Part shown: positions 37,170 through 46,004 of the stretch, one piece after another
How the letters are laid out: every line of letters begins with the position of its first letter
How positions within the stretch are numbered: the first letter of the stretch is position 1
Assembly: GCA_030019205.1 (NCBI GenBank)
Contig: JASEFH010000002.1
Coordinates: 1-64,000 of the forward strand
Direction: 5' to 3'
Length of the DNA: 64,000 bases
DNA from: Methanomicrobiales archaeon
GTDB lineage: Archaea > Halobacteriota > Methanomicrobia > Methanomicrobiales > JACTUA01
The notes under the pieces: model-generated
The model's database searches: none
What the model was told of the DNA's origin: nothing
What the model saw: only the letters and a program-made list of their open reading frames with translations
Program-made: the position numbers and the translations under genes

Positions 37170-37271
37170 ATGTACCTGACCATCCCTTTGCCAGACGGAA
37201 CGGGTACACACGTCACTGCATCGACCGGAGGTGCCGCAGGGCATGGCAAGCGGCACGCCATTTGCGCATGA
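37170..37271 (+). CDS. Possible leaderless small protein (33 aa)
   Basis: The frame reads MYLTIPLPDGTGTHVTAS and ends HAICA. Its ATG lies exactly where a leaderless transcript from the TATA box at 37138-37148 would begin. No family is recognised and no ribosome-binding site is needed for a leaderless start. The frame is short and may be chance. Confidence 0.25.
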   Translation: MYLTIPLPDGTGTHVTASTGGAAGHGKRHAICA

Positions 37272-37306
37272 ACGGCCATATTCTGCATGTTATGGCAGAA
37301 AGGGCG

Positions 37307-37317
37307 TTTTTTTAATA
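37307..37317 (+). promoter_or_regulatory. TATA box of the HEAT-repeat gene
   Basis: TTTTTTTAATA on the plus strand, centred about 29 bases before the ATG at 37341, so the gene is probably leaderless. Confidence 0.55.
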
Positions 37318-37340
37318 GTTCCAAAAAAGTGGATGATAGC

Positions 37341-37736
37341 ATGAGCGCGGAAGCAGAAAGGCCACGGAGATACCAGGACGTATACACCTGGATAGGGCGG
37401 CTGCGGGACCGGAGCCATCCCGATGAGCGGCTCCGTGCCATCGAGGCCCTGGAATCGCTGAACGATCCGAGAGCCGTCGCTCCCCTTGTCGAGGGGCTCA
37501 ACGACGACGACCCCGAGATCCGGAAGCGGTCAGCACAGGCCCTGCTTCGCCTGCAGAGCGTCCGTGCGGTGGATGCGCTGGTAGAACGGCTGATGGACCA
37601 GAACGAGCACTGGATGACCCGGCGTCTGGCCGCAGAGTCCCTGCGGAGGATAAGGGGGGCCCGTGCCCTGGAGGCGCTGGCACAGTTCCAGCCACGGCAG
37701 GACCCTGCCGGGGTGCCGACCGGGTCAGGCAAGTAG
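37341..37736 (+). CDS. Small HEAT-repeat protein
   Basis: A 131 aa protein made of about three PBS-lyase/HEAT repeats: ERLRAIEALESLNDPRAVAP, PEIRKRSAQALLRLQSVRAV and TRRLAAESLRRIRGARALEA. Such short superhelical proteins act as protein-binding scaffolds. The partner is unknown. The frame stays open 18 codons upstream, but that part covers the TATA box, so the ATG at 37341 is used. Confidence 0.8.
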   Translation: MSAEAERPRRYQDVYTWIGRLRDRSHPDERLRAIEALESLNDPRAVAPLVEGLNDDDPEIRKRSAQALLRLQSVRAVDALVERLMDQNEHWMTRRLAAESLRRIRGARALEALAQFQPRQDPAGVPTGSGK

Positions 37737-37910
37737 ATCGAGGAGAGCGCCGGTCGGCGAACACCGGGGCATCGCGGCCCGGCGTCCCGTGGATCGGGCC
37801 CCCGGTGCGGGAAAACGCCGCCCCGATGATGGTCATCCGTAGGGAGAGCGCACCTGCCGAAAGACAGGCTCCGCCGCCCGGACCGGACCCGGGACGAGAT
37901 CCGCTCCCGC

Positions 37911-39314
37911 TCAGGGAGGCCGTCGATTCGCCCCGGCAGGCGGCTCATGATTCTCCTCCCGACAGCCCCGGTCGGATCTCCCCAGACGAAGCAGAAGAAG
38001 GCACGGGGCCAGGATCGTCCGCTCGAAATCCCCGAGATCCAGGCTCTCGTTCGGGCCGTGGATGCGGGAGCGGGCGAGATCTTCGCTGCCCCAGAGCACG
38101 AACTCCGCATCCGGCACCGCCTGCCGCAGGGTGTGCAGGAGGGGGATCGAGCCCCCGCCCCCGATCTCCTGTACGGGTCTGCCATATGCCGTCTCCATCG
38201 CCCATTTTGCCGCCATATGTACGGGCCCCCCGCGAGGACATACGAATCCCCTGGATGCCCGGAACTTCTCCACCTCCACCTGCACGCCCCAGGGAGCGGA
38301 GCGGCGGAGGTGCTCCATCAGGTGCTCGAGCTCGCGATCGGCGTCGGCTTCCGGAGCGGTGCGCATGCTGATCCGCGCCCGGGCCGACGGGACCAGGATG
38401 TTGGATGCATCCTGGACGCTCGGGGCATCGATTCCCACCACGTCGATCGCAGGCCCGGACCAGAGGCGGGAGGTGATCGTGCCGCTGCCGATCAGGTCGA
38501 CGCCGTCCAGCAGCCCGGCGGTTCGGCGGTAGAGCTCCTCGGGGAAACCGGCCCCCTCCCAGAGGTGGTTCGTGAGGGCGGGAACCGCCACATCGCCATT
38601 CTCGTCATGGAGACTGGCCAGGATCCGGCAGAGAGCGGTCAGAGCATCCGGGGCCGGGCCGCCGAACTCACCGGAGTGGACCGCATGGTCGAGAGTGCGG
38701 ACCGTGATCGTGCTGCCTGCCTCGCCCCGCAGGGTGGCGGTTAGCGCCGGCTCCCCCGCGGTGAGATTACCCATGTCGGCGATCACGAAGGCGTCGCAGG
38801 CGACGAGGTTCGGATTCTCCGCAACGAACCGGGCGAGGGAGTCCGTTGACTCCTCCTCCCCCTCGATCAGCACTTTCACGCCCACGGGAGGGCGGCTCCC
38901 GAACGCCCGTATCGTTGCCGCGTGAGTCAGGATCCCGCACTTGTTGTCTGCAGCACCCCGCCCGCACAGCCGCCCGTCCCGCACGAGCGGTGTCCAGGGA
39001 TCGGTCTCCCAGCCCTGCTCCCGCGGCGCCGGCTGCACGTCGTAGTGAGCGTAGAAGAGCACGGTCGGGGCGCCGGGTGGAGGGCGGATCTCGCCGTACA
39101 CGGCCGGGTAGCCGTCCGGTATGGGGAGCAGCCGGGCGTTCGGGAGGCCGTATGCCTGCAGGAGGTCCAGGGTCGCGTTCGCCATCCGAAAGACCGGTTC
39201 GGGCGGAAAACCGCTGAAAGCCACGGAGGGATGCCGGATCAGCTCGCCCAGATCCTCGATCGCCGCGGGCATCAGAGCATGTATCATTGACCGGAGCGGT
39301 TCGGGATCCATCAT
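37911..39314 (-). CDS. M20-family metallopeptidase (CNDP/ArgE/DapE-like)
   Basis: A 467 aa di-zinc hydrolase. The metal-binding motif VLFYAHYDVQP has His and Asp, CGRGAADNKCGILTHA carries the second Asp, and LIEGEEESTD has the catalytic Glu pair. A dimerisation domain follows (TLDHAVHSGEFGG). Near the end, ARSRIHGPNESLDLGDF gives the last His. This is the subfamily of dipeptidases such as carnosinase. The tail after LLLRLGRSDRG is poorly conserved. The start at 39314 includes a plausible N-terminal helix (MIHALMPAAIEDLGELIRHP). Confidence 0.9.
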   Translation of the reverse strand: MMDPEPLRSMIHALMPAAIEDLGELIRHPSVAFSGFPPEPVFRMANATLDLLQAYGLPNARLLPIPDGYPAVYGEIRPPPGAPTVLFYAHYDVQPAPREQGWETDPWTPLVRDGRLCGRGAADNKCGILTHAATIRAFGSRPPVGVKVLIEGEEESTDSLARFVAENPNLVACDAFVIADMGNLTAGEPALTATLRGEAGSTITVRTLDHAVHSGEFGGPAPDALTALCRILASLHDENGDVAVPALTNHLWEGAGFPEELYRRTAGLLDGVDLIGSGTITSRLWSGPAIDVVGIDAPSVQDASNILVPSARARISMRTAPEADADRELEHLMEHLRRSAPWGVQVEVEKFRASRGFVCPRGGPVHMAAKWAMETAYGRPVQEIGGGGSIPLLHTLRQAVPDAEFVLWGSEDLARSRIHGPNESLDLGDFERTILAPCLLLLRLGRSDRGCREENHEPPAGANRRPP

Positions 39315-39417
39315 CCTCCCCCAGCTGCACCCGATAATACCCTGCCCATCGGAAACGAGCAGGAATGCGGAGCCTCTCCGGCACTGCGCGGCGGGATCGA
39401 CAGCAGGGCAGGGCGTT

Positions 39418-39951
39418 TCATGCCACGGGCTTCAGGATCCGCTCTCCCACCGGTTGCCACGGTCCGCCGTCGACCGACATCTCTGCCGTCCAGACGATGG
39501 CATTGGGGTCGCTGATATCCCAGGTGAAGCGGAGCTGGGCCGGGGTTTCCCGCGCCGAGTACATGACCAGCCGGTCCCCTTCGAACTCCCCGCCGAACAG
39601 GAAGGCGACACCGTTGCTGTCCACCCCAACAGCGCGGTATTCCTGGGCCACCATATCCCAGCCGATCAGGAGGCGGGCCTTCCAGGTCAGCATTTTCCTG
39701 CCCTGGATGTACTGGTCCTGCTCGAGCTCGCAGGAGAGCCAGAGCCCGTCCAGGATCCACGCGCCCGTCAACCGCCCCTCCGTCTCCATCTCCGGGGATC
39801 CGGGACCCGCCGCGTTGGGAGGGATCGTGCCGCTCCACCGGAAGGTGCGGTTGAAGAGCGCCAGAGAGCGCGTCTCGACGCCGGGCGAACAGGGGCGGGG
39901 GGTCCACTGCATGCCGGTGAAGGGGCGCGGTTCTGTTGAGCCGTTTGACAT
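39418..39951 (-). CDS. DUF1579 family protein
   Basis: A 177 aa protein. It has FRWSGTIPPNAAGPGSPEME, GRLTGAWILDGLWLSCELEQ and MLTWKARLLIGWDMVAQEYR, followed by VDSNGVAFLFGGEFEGDRLV. These match the lipocalin-like DUF1579 family of unknown function. The ATG at 39951 has GGTGAG upstream; an ATG three codons earlier is also possible. It carries its own promoter. Confidence 0.75.
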   Translation of the reverse strand: MSNGSTEPRPFTGMQWTPRPCSPGVETRSLALFNRTFRWSGTIPPNAAGPGSPEMETEGRLTGAWILDGLWLSCELEQDQYIQGRKMLTWKARLLIGWDMVAQEYRAVGVDSNGVAFLFGGEFEGDRLVMYSARETPAQLRFTWDISDPNAIVWTAEMSVDGGPWQPVGERILKPVA

Positions 39952-39984
39952 CGATCTCACCGGAGAGCCAGTGGTGCTTGCGTG

Positions 39985-39994
39985 GATATAAACA
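39985..39994 (-). promoter_or_regulatory. TATA box of the DUF1579 gene
   Basis: CTGTTTATAT on the minus strand, about 38 bases before the ATG at 39951. Confidence 0.55.
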
Positions 39995-40293
39995 GTTTGC
40001 GATCGGGAGGGATTGCGCTGTATACCCGCGAGGTAGGGAAAAGGCAGTCAGAGCCTCTGCATATCGGAGGCGGGATGCCTCGAAATTGTCCGAATAGCCA
40101 AAAAGGCGATGCCGGATCCTTGAGATCGGTAATAGGCATCGTTGTTCGTTTCGATATGGGCGTCGCCCTTCAGGACAGGTCCCCCGGCACCTGCAGGTGC
40201 CGGATCGGCGGACTCCGCAGGGCCGGGTGACCGTTCCACCAGTACAGAGGATTATGAAATCCCGTGAACGGCGAGGCTGGGCTAAACACCCGC
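39995..40293. other. Intergenic stretch holding a 20-base perfect palindrome
   Basis: About 300 bases between DUF1579 and the first DUF7282 gene. Its one clear feature is CCGGCACCTGCAGGTGCCGG at 40184-40203, a perfect palindrome. It lies about 90 bases after the DUF7282 stop and may be a transcription-ending hairpin or a protein site. Confidence 0.45.
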
Positions 40294-40917
40294 TCAGCGA
40301 CGATCGTCGTCATCGTCCCGATCGTCATTTTCGTCGCCTCTTGTTGGACTTCCCGTGGGCAGGGTCCCTGCCGGCGTCGGCAGCGGGGTTGGGATACGGC
40401 TCGCCGAGGGGGTGGCGTTCCGGGCCAGCCGGGTCAGGTTCAGCAGCGTGAAGTTCTGGGCTGTCACGTTGAAGGGCACGATCGCGATCCGCCCGTTCGC
40501 CGTCTGCTCGGTATCCACGGCCGGATACTCGAAGACGTCCGGCTGGCCGGCATCCCTGTGCAGGATAGCATAGAGCGTATCGGCGGCGACGAGAGTATGG
40601 ACGGTGACTGTTACGTTGGTCGTGGTTCCATTCTCAACTGCCGTGTAGCCGATTACTCCGCCGGGGTTGCCGAAGAGGTTATTGTGGATCACCAGCCAGC
40701 CGCTGCCATTGCTCGTGACCGACTCGACCGCCACAGTTCCCAGGGTGGCATTGCCCGCAATCCTCTGGTCCGCGACGGCGATGGCCGGCGTCACGTTCGC
40801 TGTGATGTTCTCCCCCGAAGACGGGGCTGTCACATTCTGGTCACCGACCTGGGCGCAGGCCAGGCCCGCCAGGGAGACCAGTACGGCTGCCATCATTATC
40901 CAGCGCAACGATTTCAT
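40294..40917 (-). CDS. Secreted DUF7282 domain protein (copy A)
   Basis: A 207 aa exported protein. The signal peptide is IMMAAVLVSLAGLACAQ without a lipobox. The domain shows TPAIAVADQRIAGNATLGTV, ESVTSNGSGWLVIHNNLFGN, PGGVIGYTAVENGTTTNVTV and LHRDAGQPDVFEYPAVDT, which is the DUF7282 pattern of archaeal surface proteins. The tail is Pro/Thr-rich and ends in a run of Asp/Arg. Many N-x-T/S sites could be glycosylated. The ATG at 40917 has GGGAGAG seven bases upstream. It is a paralogue of 49322-49939. Confidence 0.85.
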   Translation of the reverse strand: MKSLRWIMMAAVLVSLAGLACAQVGDQNVTAPSSGENITANVTPAIAVADQRIAGNATLGTVAVESVTSNGSGWLVIHNNLFGNPGGVIGYTAVENGTTTNVTVTVHTLVAADTLYAILHRDAGQPDVFEYPAVDTEQTANGRIAIVPFNVTAQNFTLLNLTRLARNATPSASRIPTPLPTPAGTLPTGSPTRGDENDDRDDDDDRR

Positions 40918-41006
40918 GCTCATTCTCTCCCGGTCAGGGGAGGGCGTCCGAACGAGAGCCGGGCACGCCCCGTCCTGGAAGCAATCCCCCCCTCTCATCC
41001 CGGTCG

Positions 41007-41056
41007 CCCCCGCAAGGGGGGACCGCTGCACATGCCTGTAAGGGTTTAATAAGTTT
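41007..41056 (-). promoter_or_regulatory. Promoter and leader hairpin of DUF7282 copy A
   Basis: A TATA box (ACTTATTAAACC, about 41045-41056) predicts a start near 41022, some 105 bases before the ATG. A hairpin at 41007-41020 (5-base arms of C and G around a 4-base loop) lies at the start of that leader. Confidence 0.4.
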
Positions 41057-41208
41057 CGGGTGCTCCCGCGTCCATGCGGAACCGGAGGTTGCGAGGAGAT
41101 CGGACGTGATGGCCGGAATTGCAGGGGAAGTCTTCGGCCCGGCTGCCGCAGAGTCCTGATAGCAGGGGTTTAACGGGTTCTCGATCTCCCGCCCGACGGT
41201 GCCTGTCC

Positions 41209-41424
41209 ATGGTCAGGAGGCCCGAAGAACTCGTCGAGATGCCGGAAGAGCGGCACACGGTCCCGATAGCCACCGCGGGGGAGGCTGGACAGCCGAACGT
41301 GACTCCCAAGTACTGCATGGTTCGCGGCGAGGAGACCCGGATTCTCAACGAACTCTGCGTCCGCCAGACGTACGAGAACCTGAAGGAGGCTTCTGCCCCC
41401 TTCCGTGCTGCGAATCTCCAGTAA
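41209..41424 (+). pseudogene. Truncated pyridoxamine-phosphate-oxidase-like gene
   Basis: A 71 aa frame beginning MVRRPEELVEMPEERHTVPI, then ATAGEAGQPNVTPKYCMV and LCVRQTYENLKEA. This is the N-terminal half of the flavin-binding split-barrel family (typical form MVKIPEEVKEMFEK, VPVATASKDGKPNVVPM, TxENLEEN). The rest of the barrel is missing and the frame ends shortly after. A different, intact family member is at 46005-46481. Confidence 0.6.
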
Positions 41425-41571
41425 CCGGTGGAGGATGACGGATGGGGCTAGGGGCCGTTCTGCGCTGCTGAGTTCGAACCAGACCGCCGTCCCGTCATCG
41501 CCCCGCTTTCGATTCCGCAAATCCCGCGGCGATCTCCCATCCCTCATTTTCTGGGAGATGCATTCCTCCCC

Positions 41572-42117
41572 CTATTCCACGATGAAATCCCCGTTCATCT
41601 GCTCCGGATGGACATCGCACTGGAAATAGTAGGTGCCGGGCTCCTCCGGAGCCGTGAAGGTGTACTCGATCGCAGCGGGTCCGGTCACGATCTGGCCCTG
41701 GAAGATGGGATCCCGGGCGGTGGAGTCCTCGTACACGGCGAGATTGTGCGGGATGCCGTCATCCCGGTTGTCGAAGTTGATCGTCACCTCGGCTCCTGCG
41801 GGCACCGTGATAGTATCCGTATCGAAGGCCATATTATCGGCCGCGATGTTCAGGGTCACGGTCTGGTTCTCGCCGCCGGGCACGGGGGTGGCTGTCGTTG
41901 TGGTGGTGGGCGCGGTTGTTTCGATGGTGGTGGGAACGGTTGCAGTCTCTGCAGGCGTGGTGGCGGGAACCGTGGTGATTGTTCCTGCCGGTGTTGTCGC
42001 AGGAACAGTGGTCAGCGGCGCTGTCACGTTCTGGCCGCCCGGCACGGTGCATCCGGCAACAAGGATCGCGCACGCCAGGAGCACCAGGGATACGAGGAGT
42101 GTCTGTCTCGGTCGCAT
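41572..42117 (-). CDS. Cupredoxin-like copper-binding lipoprotein
   Basis: A 181 aa lipoprotein with signal peptide and lipobox ILVAGC, a Thr/Pro-rich linker of about 65 residues, then a cupredoxin domain of about 95 residues. Copper ligands fit His in GIPHNLAVY, Cys and His in YYFQCDVHPEQMNGDF, and Met downstream (the H...C-x2-H-x4-M pattern). The domain is anchored outside the membrane and probably carries electrons or copper. The ATG at 42117 is chosen over the longer frame because the TATA box (GGATAAAGTTG, about 42145-42155) lies about 30 bases upstream. Confidence 0.9.
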   Translation of the reverse strand: MRPRQTLLVSLVLLACAILVAGCTVPGGQNVTAPLTTVPATTPAGTITTVPATTPAETATVPTTIETTAPTTTTTATPVPGGENQTVTLNIAADNMAFDTDTITVPAGAEVTINFDNRDDGIPHNLAVYEDSTARDPIFQGQIVTGPAAIEYTFTAPEEPGTYYFQCDVHPEQMNGDFIVE

Positions 42118-42205
42118 GGAGCGGGCATAGGATGAAGGACGTATTTCAACTTTATCCCCGGCAATTGGAATCTTGGCCAATCCCCCCTATGAGGGCATGC
42201 CGCTC

Positions 42206-42973
42206 TTACTGGTTGAACCTCCGATAGAGCCTGTCCGCTGCGAACTGGAAGGTAAGGACGAATGCCAGGAGTACGAGAAAATCCGTAATCGGCCCGAATC
42301 GGGAGGCGCCCTGGTAAGCATACTGTATCATGTCGTTTCCATAGGTGAGCGGAGAAAGGAGCGCGATAGCCTGCCCGGCCGCGGGCATGGACTCCAGGGG
42401 GATGAAGACCCCGGAGACGAAGATGAGCGGCAGCCGCACCAGATTCAGCAGGGACATCACCTCTCCCACGTTCTCAGTCGGATAGGCAGCAAAAAGGGTT
42501 CCCATCGTGGCGAAGCAGAATGCCGTCAGCACCATGCCCAGGCCCAGCAGGACGCCTGACAAGATTGGCGTTCGGAACAGCAGGAGGCCAATCACAAGCG
42601 GCAGGGCGGCGATGCCAAGGCTGTACAGGAACCCGGAGAGGCTTTCGCCCAGCACGAGGGCATGGAAGGAGATAGGGGCGGAGAGAAGACGGTCAAAGGT
42701 CTTCACCCGCCGCTCGATGGGGATCGAGACCGGCTCGATGGACGAGGCCGAGAAGAGGAGGGTGATCGCGATCAACCCCGGAATGAGCATACCCGGCGGA
42801 GCGTTCCTCCCGCTGGCGAAGGCGAGGAACATGAAGAGAGGGAAGAGAAGCCCCGAAACGATGATGTTGGGTTTGAGGTAGTAGGTGCGCATGTCCTTCC
42901 GGGCAATCGCCCAGGCAGCGGCGAGCTCGCGGTGCAGGCGGGCAAGGGAGCCGGAAAGGTTAATCGATGGCAC
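42206..42973 (-). CDS. ABC-2 type transporter permease (set A)
   Basis: A 255 aa protein with six hydrophobic segments and the ABC-2 hallmark region PLIFVSGVFIPLESMPAAGQ followed by LSPLTYGNDMIQYAY. The N-terminal ARKDMRTYYLKPNIIVSG coupling region is typical. Together with the ATPase just upstream it would export a drug, lipid or polysaccharide-like molecule. It overlaps the ATPase gene by 14 bases, so they are co-translated. Confidence 0.9.
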   Translation of the reverse strand: MPSINLSGSLARLHRELAAAWAIARKDMRTYYLKPNIIVSGLLFPLFMFLAFASGRNAPPGMLIPGLIAITLLFSASSIEPVSIPIERRVKTFDRLLSAPISFHALVLGESLSGFLYSLGIAALPLVIGLLLFRTPILSGVLLGLGMVLTAFCFATMGTLFAAYPTENVGEVMSLLNLVRLPLIFVSGVFIPLESMPAAGQAIALLSPLTYGNDMIQYAYQGASRFGPITDFLVLLAFVLTFQFAADRLYRRFNQ

Positions 42974-43916
42974 GGATGCCGGCCTCCCCCCGCTGCAGTC
43001 CGGTCAGGCGGATGAAGACATCCTCCAGGCTCGGGCGAAGCGTGGCGATGCTGATCACCCGCAGGTGATTCCGGCGGGCGTACCCCAGGATCTCCAGAAG
43101 CACGCTAGAGGGATCCTCCGTGAAGAGCCGGAACTTGTCGCCCTCCTTTCGGACTTCATTCACGCGGGGAAGCATCTGGAGCTCGACCGAGCGTGCGGGG
43201 TCGCTTCGGTCGAACGCGACCTCGATCGACTGGACAATCTGGATCGTTCGCTTCAGCCGCTCCGGTGTATCGATGGCGGCGATCTGCCCGTGGTTGATGA
43301 TCGCCACGCGATCGCACATCAGGTTTGCCTCCTCGATGTTATGCGTCGTGAGAAAGACGGTCACCCCCTGCTGAGCCAGATCCCCGATGACCGTGCGGAT
43401 GATCAGGTTGCTCTCGACGTCGAGCCCGGAGGTGGGCTCGTCTAAAAAGAGGAGCCGGGGGTTGTTCACAAGACCCATGGCGATCGTAAGCCGCCGTTTC
43501 ATCCCCTTGGAGAACTCCCGCGCCCGGTCGTGGCGGCGTGCATGCAGCCCGAAGGTGCGGAGCAGCGTTTCGGTACGCTCCTCACGCTCGATACGGCCTA
43601 CATGGTAGAGCTCGGCCGTAAAGATCATGTTCTGCCAGGCGGTGAGATCGTCGTAGACGTTGGAGGTCTCGGGGACGATCCCCATGCACTGCCGGGCGAA
43701 GAGCATCTCCCGCTGGATATCATGGCCGAAGATCGAGGCCGATCCCGAGGTCGGGCGGGTGATCCCGGTCAGGATGCGGATGGTGGTGGTCTTTCCGGCC
43801 CCGTTCGGGCCCAGGTATCCAAAGATCTCCCCGGCCCGGACGGAGAAGTTCACGTCCTGCAGGGCGACCACGCGGTCGAACCTCTTGGTGAGATGTGCAA
43901 CCTCGATGGCATCCAT
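42960..43916 (-). CDS. ABC-2 type transporter ATPase (set A)
   Basis: A 318 aa ATP-binding subunit: Walker A GPNGAGKTTT, Q-loop region GIVPETSNVYDDLTAWQN, signature FSKGMKRRLTIAMGL, Walker B LLFLDEPTSGLD, switch His in FLTTHNIEEANL. The signature is FSKGM rather than LSGGQ, a usual variation in DrrA-type proteins. The C-terminal 90 residues are the extra domain of this group. The ATG at 43916 gives the natural start MDAIEVAHLTKRF, probably with little or no leader. Confidence 0.93.
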   Translation of the reverse strand: MDAIEVAHLTKRFDRVVALQDVNFSVRAGEIFGYLGPNGAGKTTTIRILTGITRPTSGSASIFGHDIQREMLFARQCMGIVPETSNVYDDLTAWQNMIFTAELYHVGRIEREERTETLLRTFGLHARRHDRAREFSKGMKRRLTIAMGLVNNPRLLFLDEPTSGLDVESNLIIRTVIGDLAQQGVTVFLTTHNIEEANLMCDRVAIINHGQIAAIDTPERLKRTIQIVQSIEVAFDRSDPARSVELQMLPRVNEVRKEGDKFRLFTEDPSSVLLEILGYARRNHLRVISIATLRPSLEDVFIRLTGLQRGEAGIRAID

Positions 43917-43949
43917 GCACTTAAAAGTTCTATACCGGAAAGCCGTAAA

Positions 43950-44403
43950 TACCCTTTGAGCGCCACCCGGCAAAGGATGGTCTTTACTCACGGGAGGGCT
44001 CCATGAGCGCATAGGATAGAGCGAGGTTGCCGGCATCGGGCGATGGCGAGTATCCGTGGCGTATCGATCCAGCAGCATCCTTCCGGGCCGTGCGAGAGTG
44101 CCCCTACCGCAGTGAGAGGACGATTCCGCGGCGCCCATGGATTGCCGCAAGCCGGATGCCCCCCCGTTCTCCTACCGCGATGCAGGCGACCGGGCGTGAA
44201 GCCCGGTCGTCTCACTCGTCCCGATACCCGTCCGAAAGCGCCCGTCCCCGGAGCGGGATAGAATCAGGCAGTCTTCGAGAAGTTCACGCCGCGGTCGCGT
44301 AGTGGAATCAGCGGTGGGGGGAACATCGGCTACCAAATCCCATAACCTATCCCCTCCTGATCGATCGGCGGCTTCACTACCTGTCAGTAAAACCTGCCCC
44401 AAG
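43950..44403. other. Intergenic stretch without a recognisable gene
   Basis: About 450 bases between the divergent ABC ATPase and DUF5518 genes. No gene-like content. Confidence 0.4.
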
Positions 44404-44413
44404 AGTTAAATAT
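44404..44413 (+). promoter_or_regulatory. TATA box of the DUF5518 gene
   Basis: AGTTAAATAT on the plus strand, about 37 bases before the ATG at 44445. Confidence 0.5.
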
Positions 44414-44444
44414 CCGGTCACCGTTAACCCCCGCGGGCGAATAC

Positions 44445-44822
44445 ATGGCGTACTACTATACGACGGGCAACTTCTGGTTTGGCGTGATCGTAGGCTGGGT
44501 CGTGATGGTCCTCTTAAACATCTGGGTCCCCGTGCTGGGGCCCATCCTGGGCGGTCTGGCCGCCGGGCTGATCGCCGGGCGGGGAGCGGGCAACGGAGCT
44601 CTGGCGGGGCTGATCGCGGGGGTGCTGGGAGCCATCATCGTCGCGATCTTCCTGGTGCTCGGGATCACCCTGCTGACTGCAGGCATCGACTTCCTGAATA
44701 TCGGAGGCATCCAGACCATCACAGGGCTCGCAGCAGCCGTGGTCCTCTCCATCCTCGTCCTCGGCTACATGGCCATCCTGGGCCTGATCGGCGGGGCGAT
44801 TGGGGGAGCGATCCGCCCGTAA
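44445..44822 (+). CDS. DUF5518 membrane protein
   Basis: A 125 aa very hydrophobic protein with about four helices. The Gly/Ala-rich LGGLAAGLIAGRGAGNGALA followed by GLIAGVLGAIIVAIFLVLG is the DUF5518 hallmark of archaeal membrane proteins. Function is unknown. It is a single gene. Confidence 0.8.
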   Translation: MAYYYTTGNFWFGVIVGWVVMVLLNIWVPVLGPILGGLAAGLIAGRGAGNGALAGLIAGVLGAIIVAIFLVLGITLLTAGIDFLNIGGIQTITGLAAAVVLSILVLGYMAILGLIGGAIGGAIRP

Positions 44823-44859
44823 CCGGATTGACCTGAAAAAGTATCGGACCCTCTCCGGG

Positions 44860-45744
44860 CTATTCGGAGGTGCCGCTCCCCGGGCAGAAGGCCTGCGGTC
44901 GGGTATCCGGGTCCCGGAGGTACTCCAGGATCCGTTCGATCGCTTCGGTATTCCGGGGAAGGCGAACGTGGCAGTAGCGGCCGGGGGCGCAGGCGAGCTC
45001 CGCCGGGTCCGCGGGAAGGATGTCGAACCCGGCGCCGCTCAGATACGAGTCCGAGTGCGGCACGACGCCGTCTCCATGGTAGGTCAGCCGCCAGGCGCCG
45101 CCGGGAGCGATCTCCCAGGTCCGTCCACCGAAGCAGGGAAAAAGGTCGGGCGTGGCCGTGCGGTTGGCGGCGAGGATCATGCGGTAGGCGACATCGTCGC
45201 GGGTGCCGGCGTCCCGCAGGCGGGCCATCGCGCGGCTCTTCGGACGGAAGTCCTGGACAATAGGGTCCCGGGAGGGATCGTAGCCAGCCGGCACGAAGAC
45301 CCCGGCCAGCTGCCGGATGATCGCCTCGCCGTGTTCGGGATCATGGAAGAGTTCGGCCATCGAGGAGCCGTTGTTCGGGGATCCGATCTGGATCAGCTGC
45401 CGGACCGGCTCGCTTCGGGCATCCCCGTCCAGCACCTCGAGCAGGTATCGGGCGATGACACCTCCCATCGAGTGGCAGACCATGTCCAGGGGGCCGCTGT
45501 ATCCCCGCTCCTCCCGCCGCGTTGCGACGTACTCCTGCAGTGCAGCGGCAACATCGTGGAGGGGCGCATCCCGCATCCCCGCATGGCTGAAGTTCCAGCA
45601 CTCGAGCGACTCCTGCCCCAGACGGGGTATGAGCCGGTTCCAGATGCCGGGGTGGCTCTTCCAGCCGTGCACCAGGACAACGGGAATGCCTCGGGGACAC
45701 ATGCAGGAGAAACGTTGGGCTTCAGCCCATTTGGCTTTTTTCAT
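44860..45744 (-). CDS. Alpha/beta-hydrolase, lipase-like
   Basis: A 294 aa hydrolase. It has the oxyanion-hole strand PVVLVHGWKSHPGIW, the nucleophile elbow VCHSMGGVIARYLLE (Ser in C-H-S-M-G) and IGSPNNGSSMAELF, which is typical of triacylglycerol-lipase-like enzymes. A likely catalytic His is in RYCHVRLPRNTEAI near the end. There is no signal peptide, so it acts in the cytoplasm on esters of unknown kind. Confidence 0.88.
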   Translation of the reverse strand: MKKAKWAEAQRFSCMCPRGIPVVLVHGWKSHPGIWNRLIPRLGQESLECWNFSHAGMRDAPLHDVAAALQEYVATRREERGYSGPLDMVCHSMGGVIARYLLEVLDGDARSEPVRQLIQIGSPNNGSSMAELFHDPEHGEAIIRQLAGVFVPAGYDPSRDPIVQDFRPKSRAMARLRDAGTRDDVAYRMILAANRTATPDLFPCFGGRTWEIAPGGAWRLTYHGDGVVPHSDSYLSGAGFDILPADPAELACAPGRYCHVRLPRNTEAIERILEYLRDPDTRPQAFCPGSGTSE

Positions 45745-46004
45745 ACCGGCAGCCCCTCAACCCCGCCCCAAGGTGCTGCTTTGCTGCCCCCTCGCCTGCA
45801 TGAGGCCGCATGAAAGACAGGCCCTCTTCTCGGTCACGGGCTTTCCCGGCCCGGTGAGCGACAGCGACCGAATGCCGTGTATGCGGCGGATCCATCGAGA
45901 CGGGAGTGAACGGCTGCTGCAATCAGGCCACCATATGTCGATGCCGGATGCATGGGGGGAGGGGGCGGATAAGTTAAATAACCTGTAGAGACGGAGGGGA
46001 GAGC

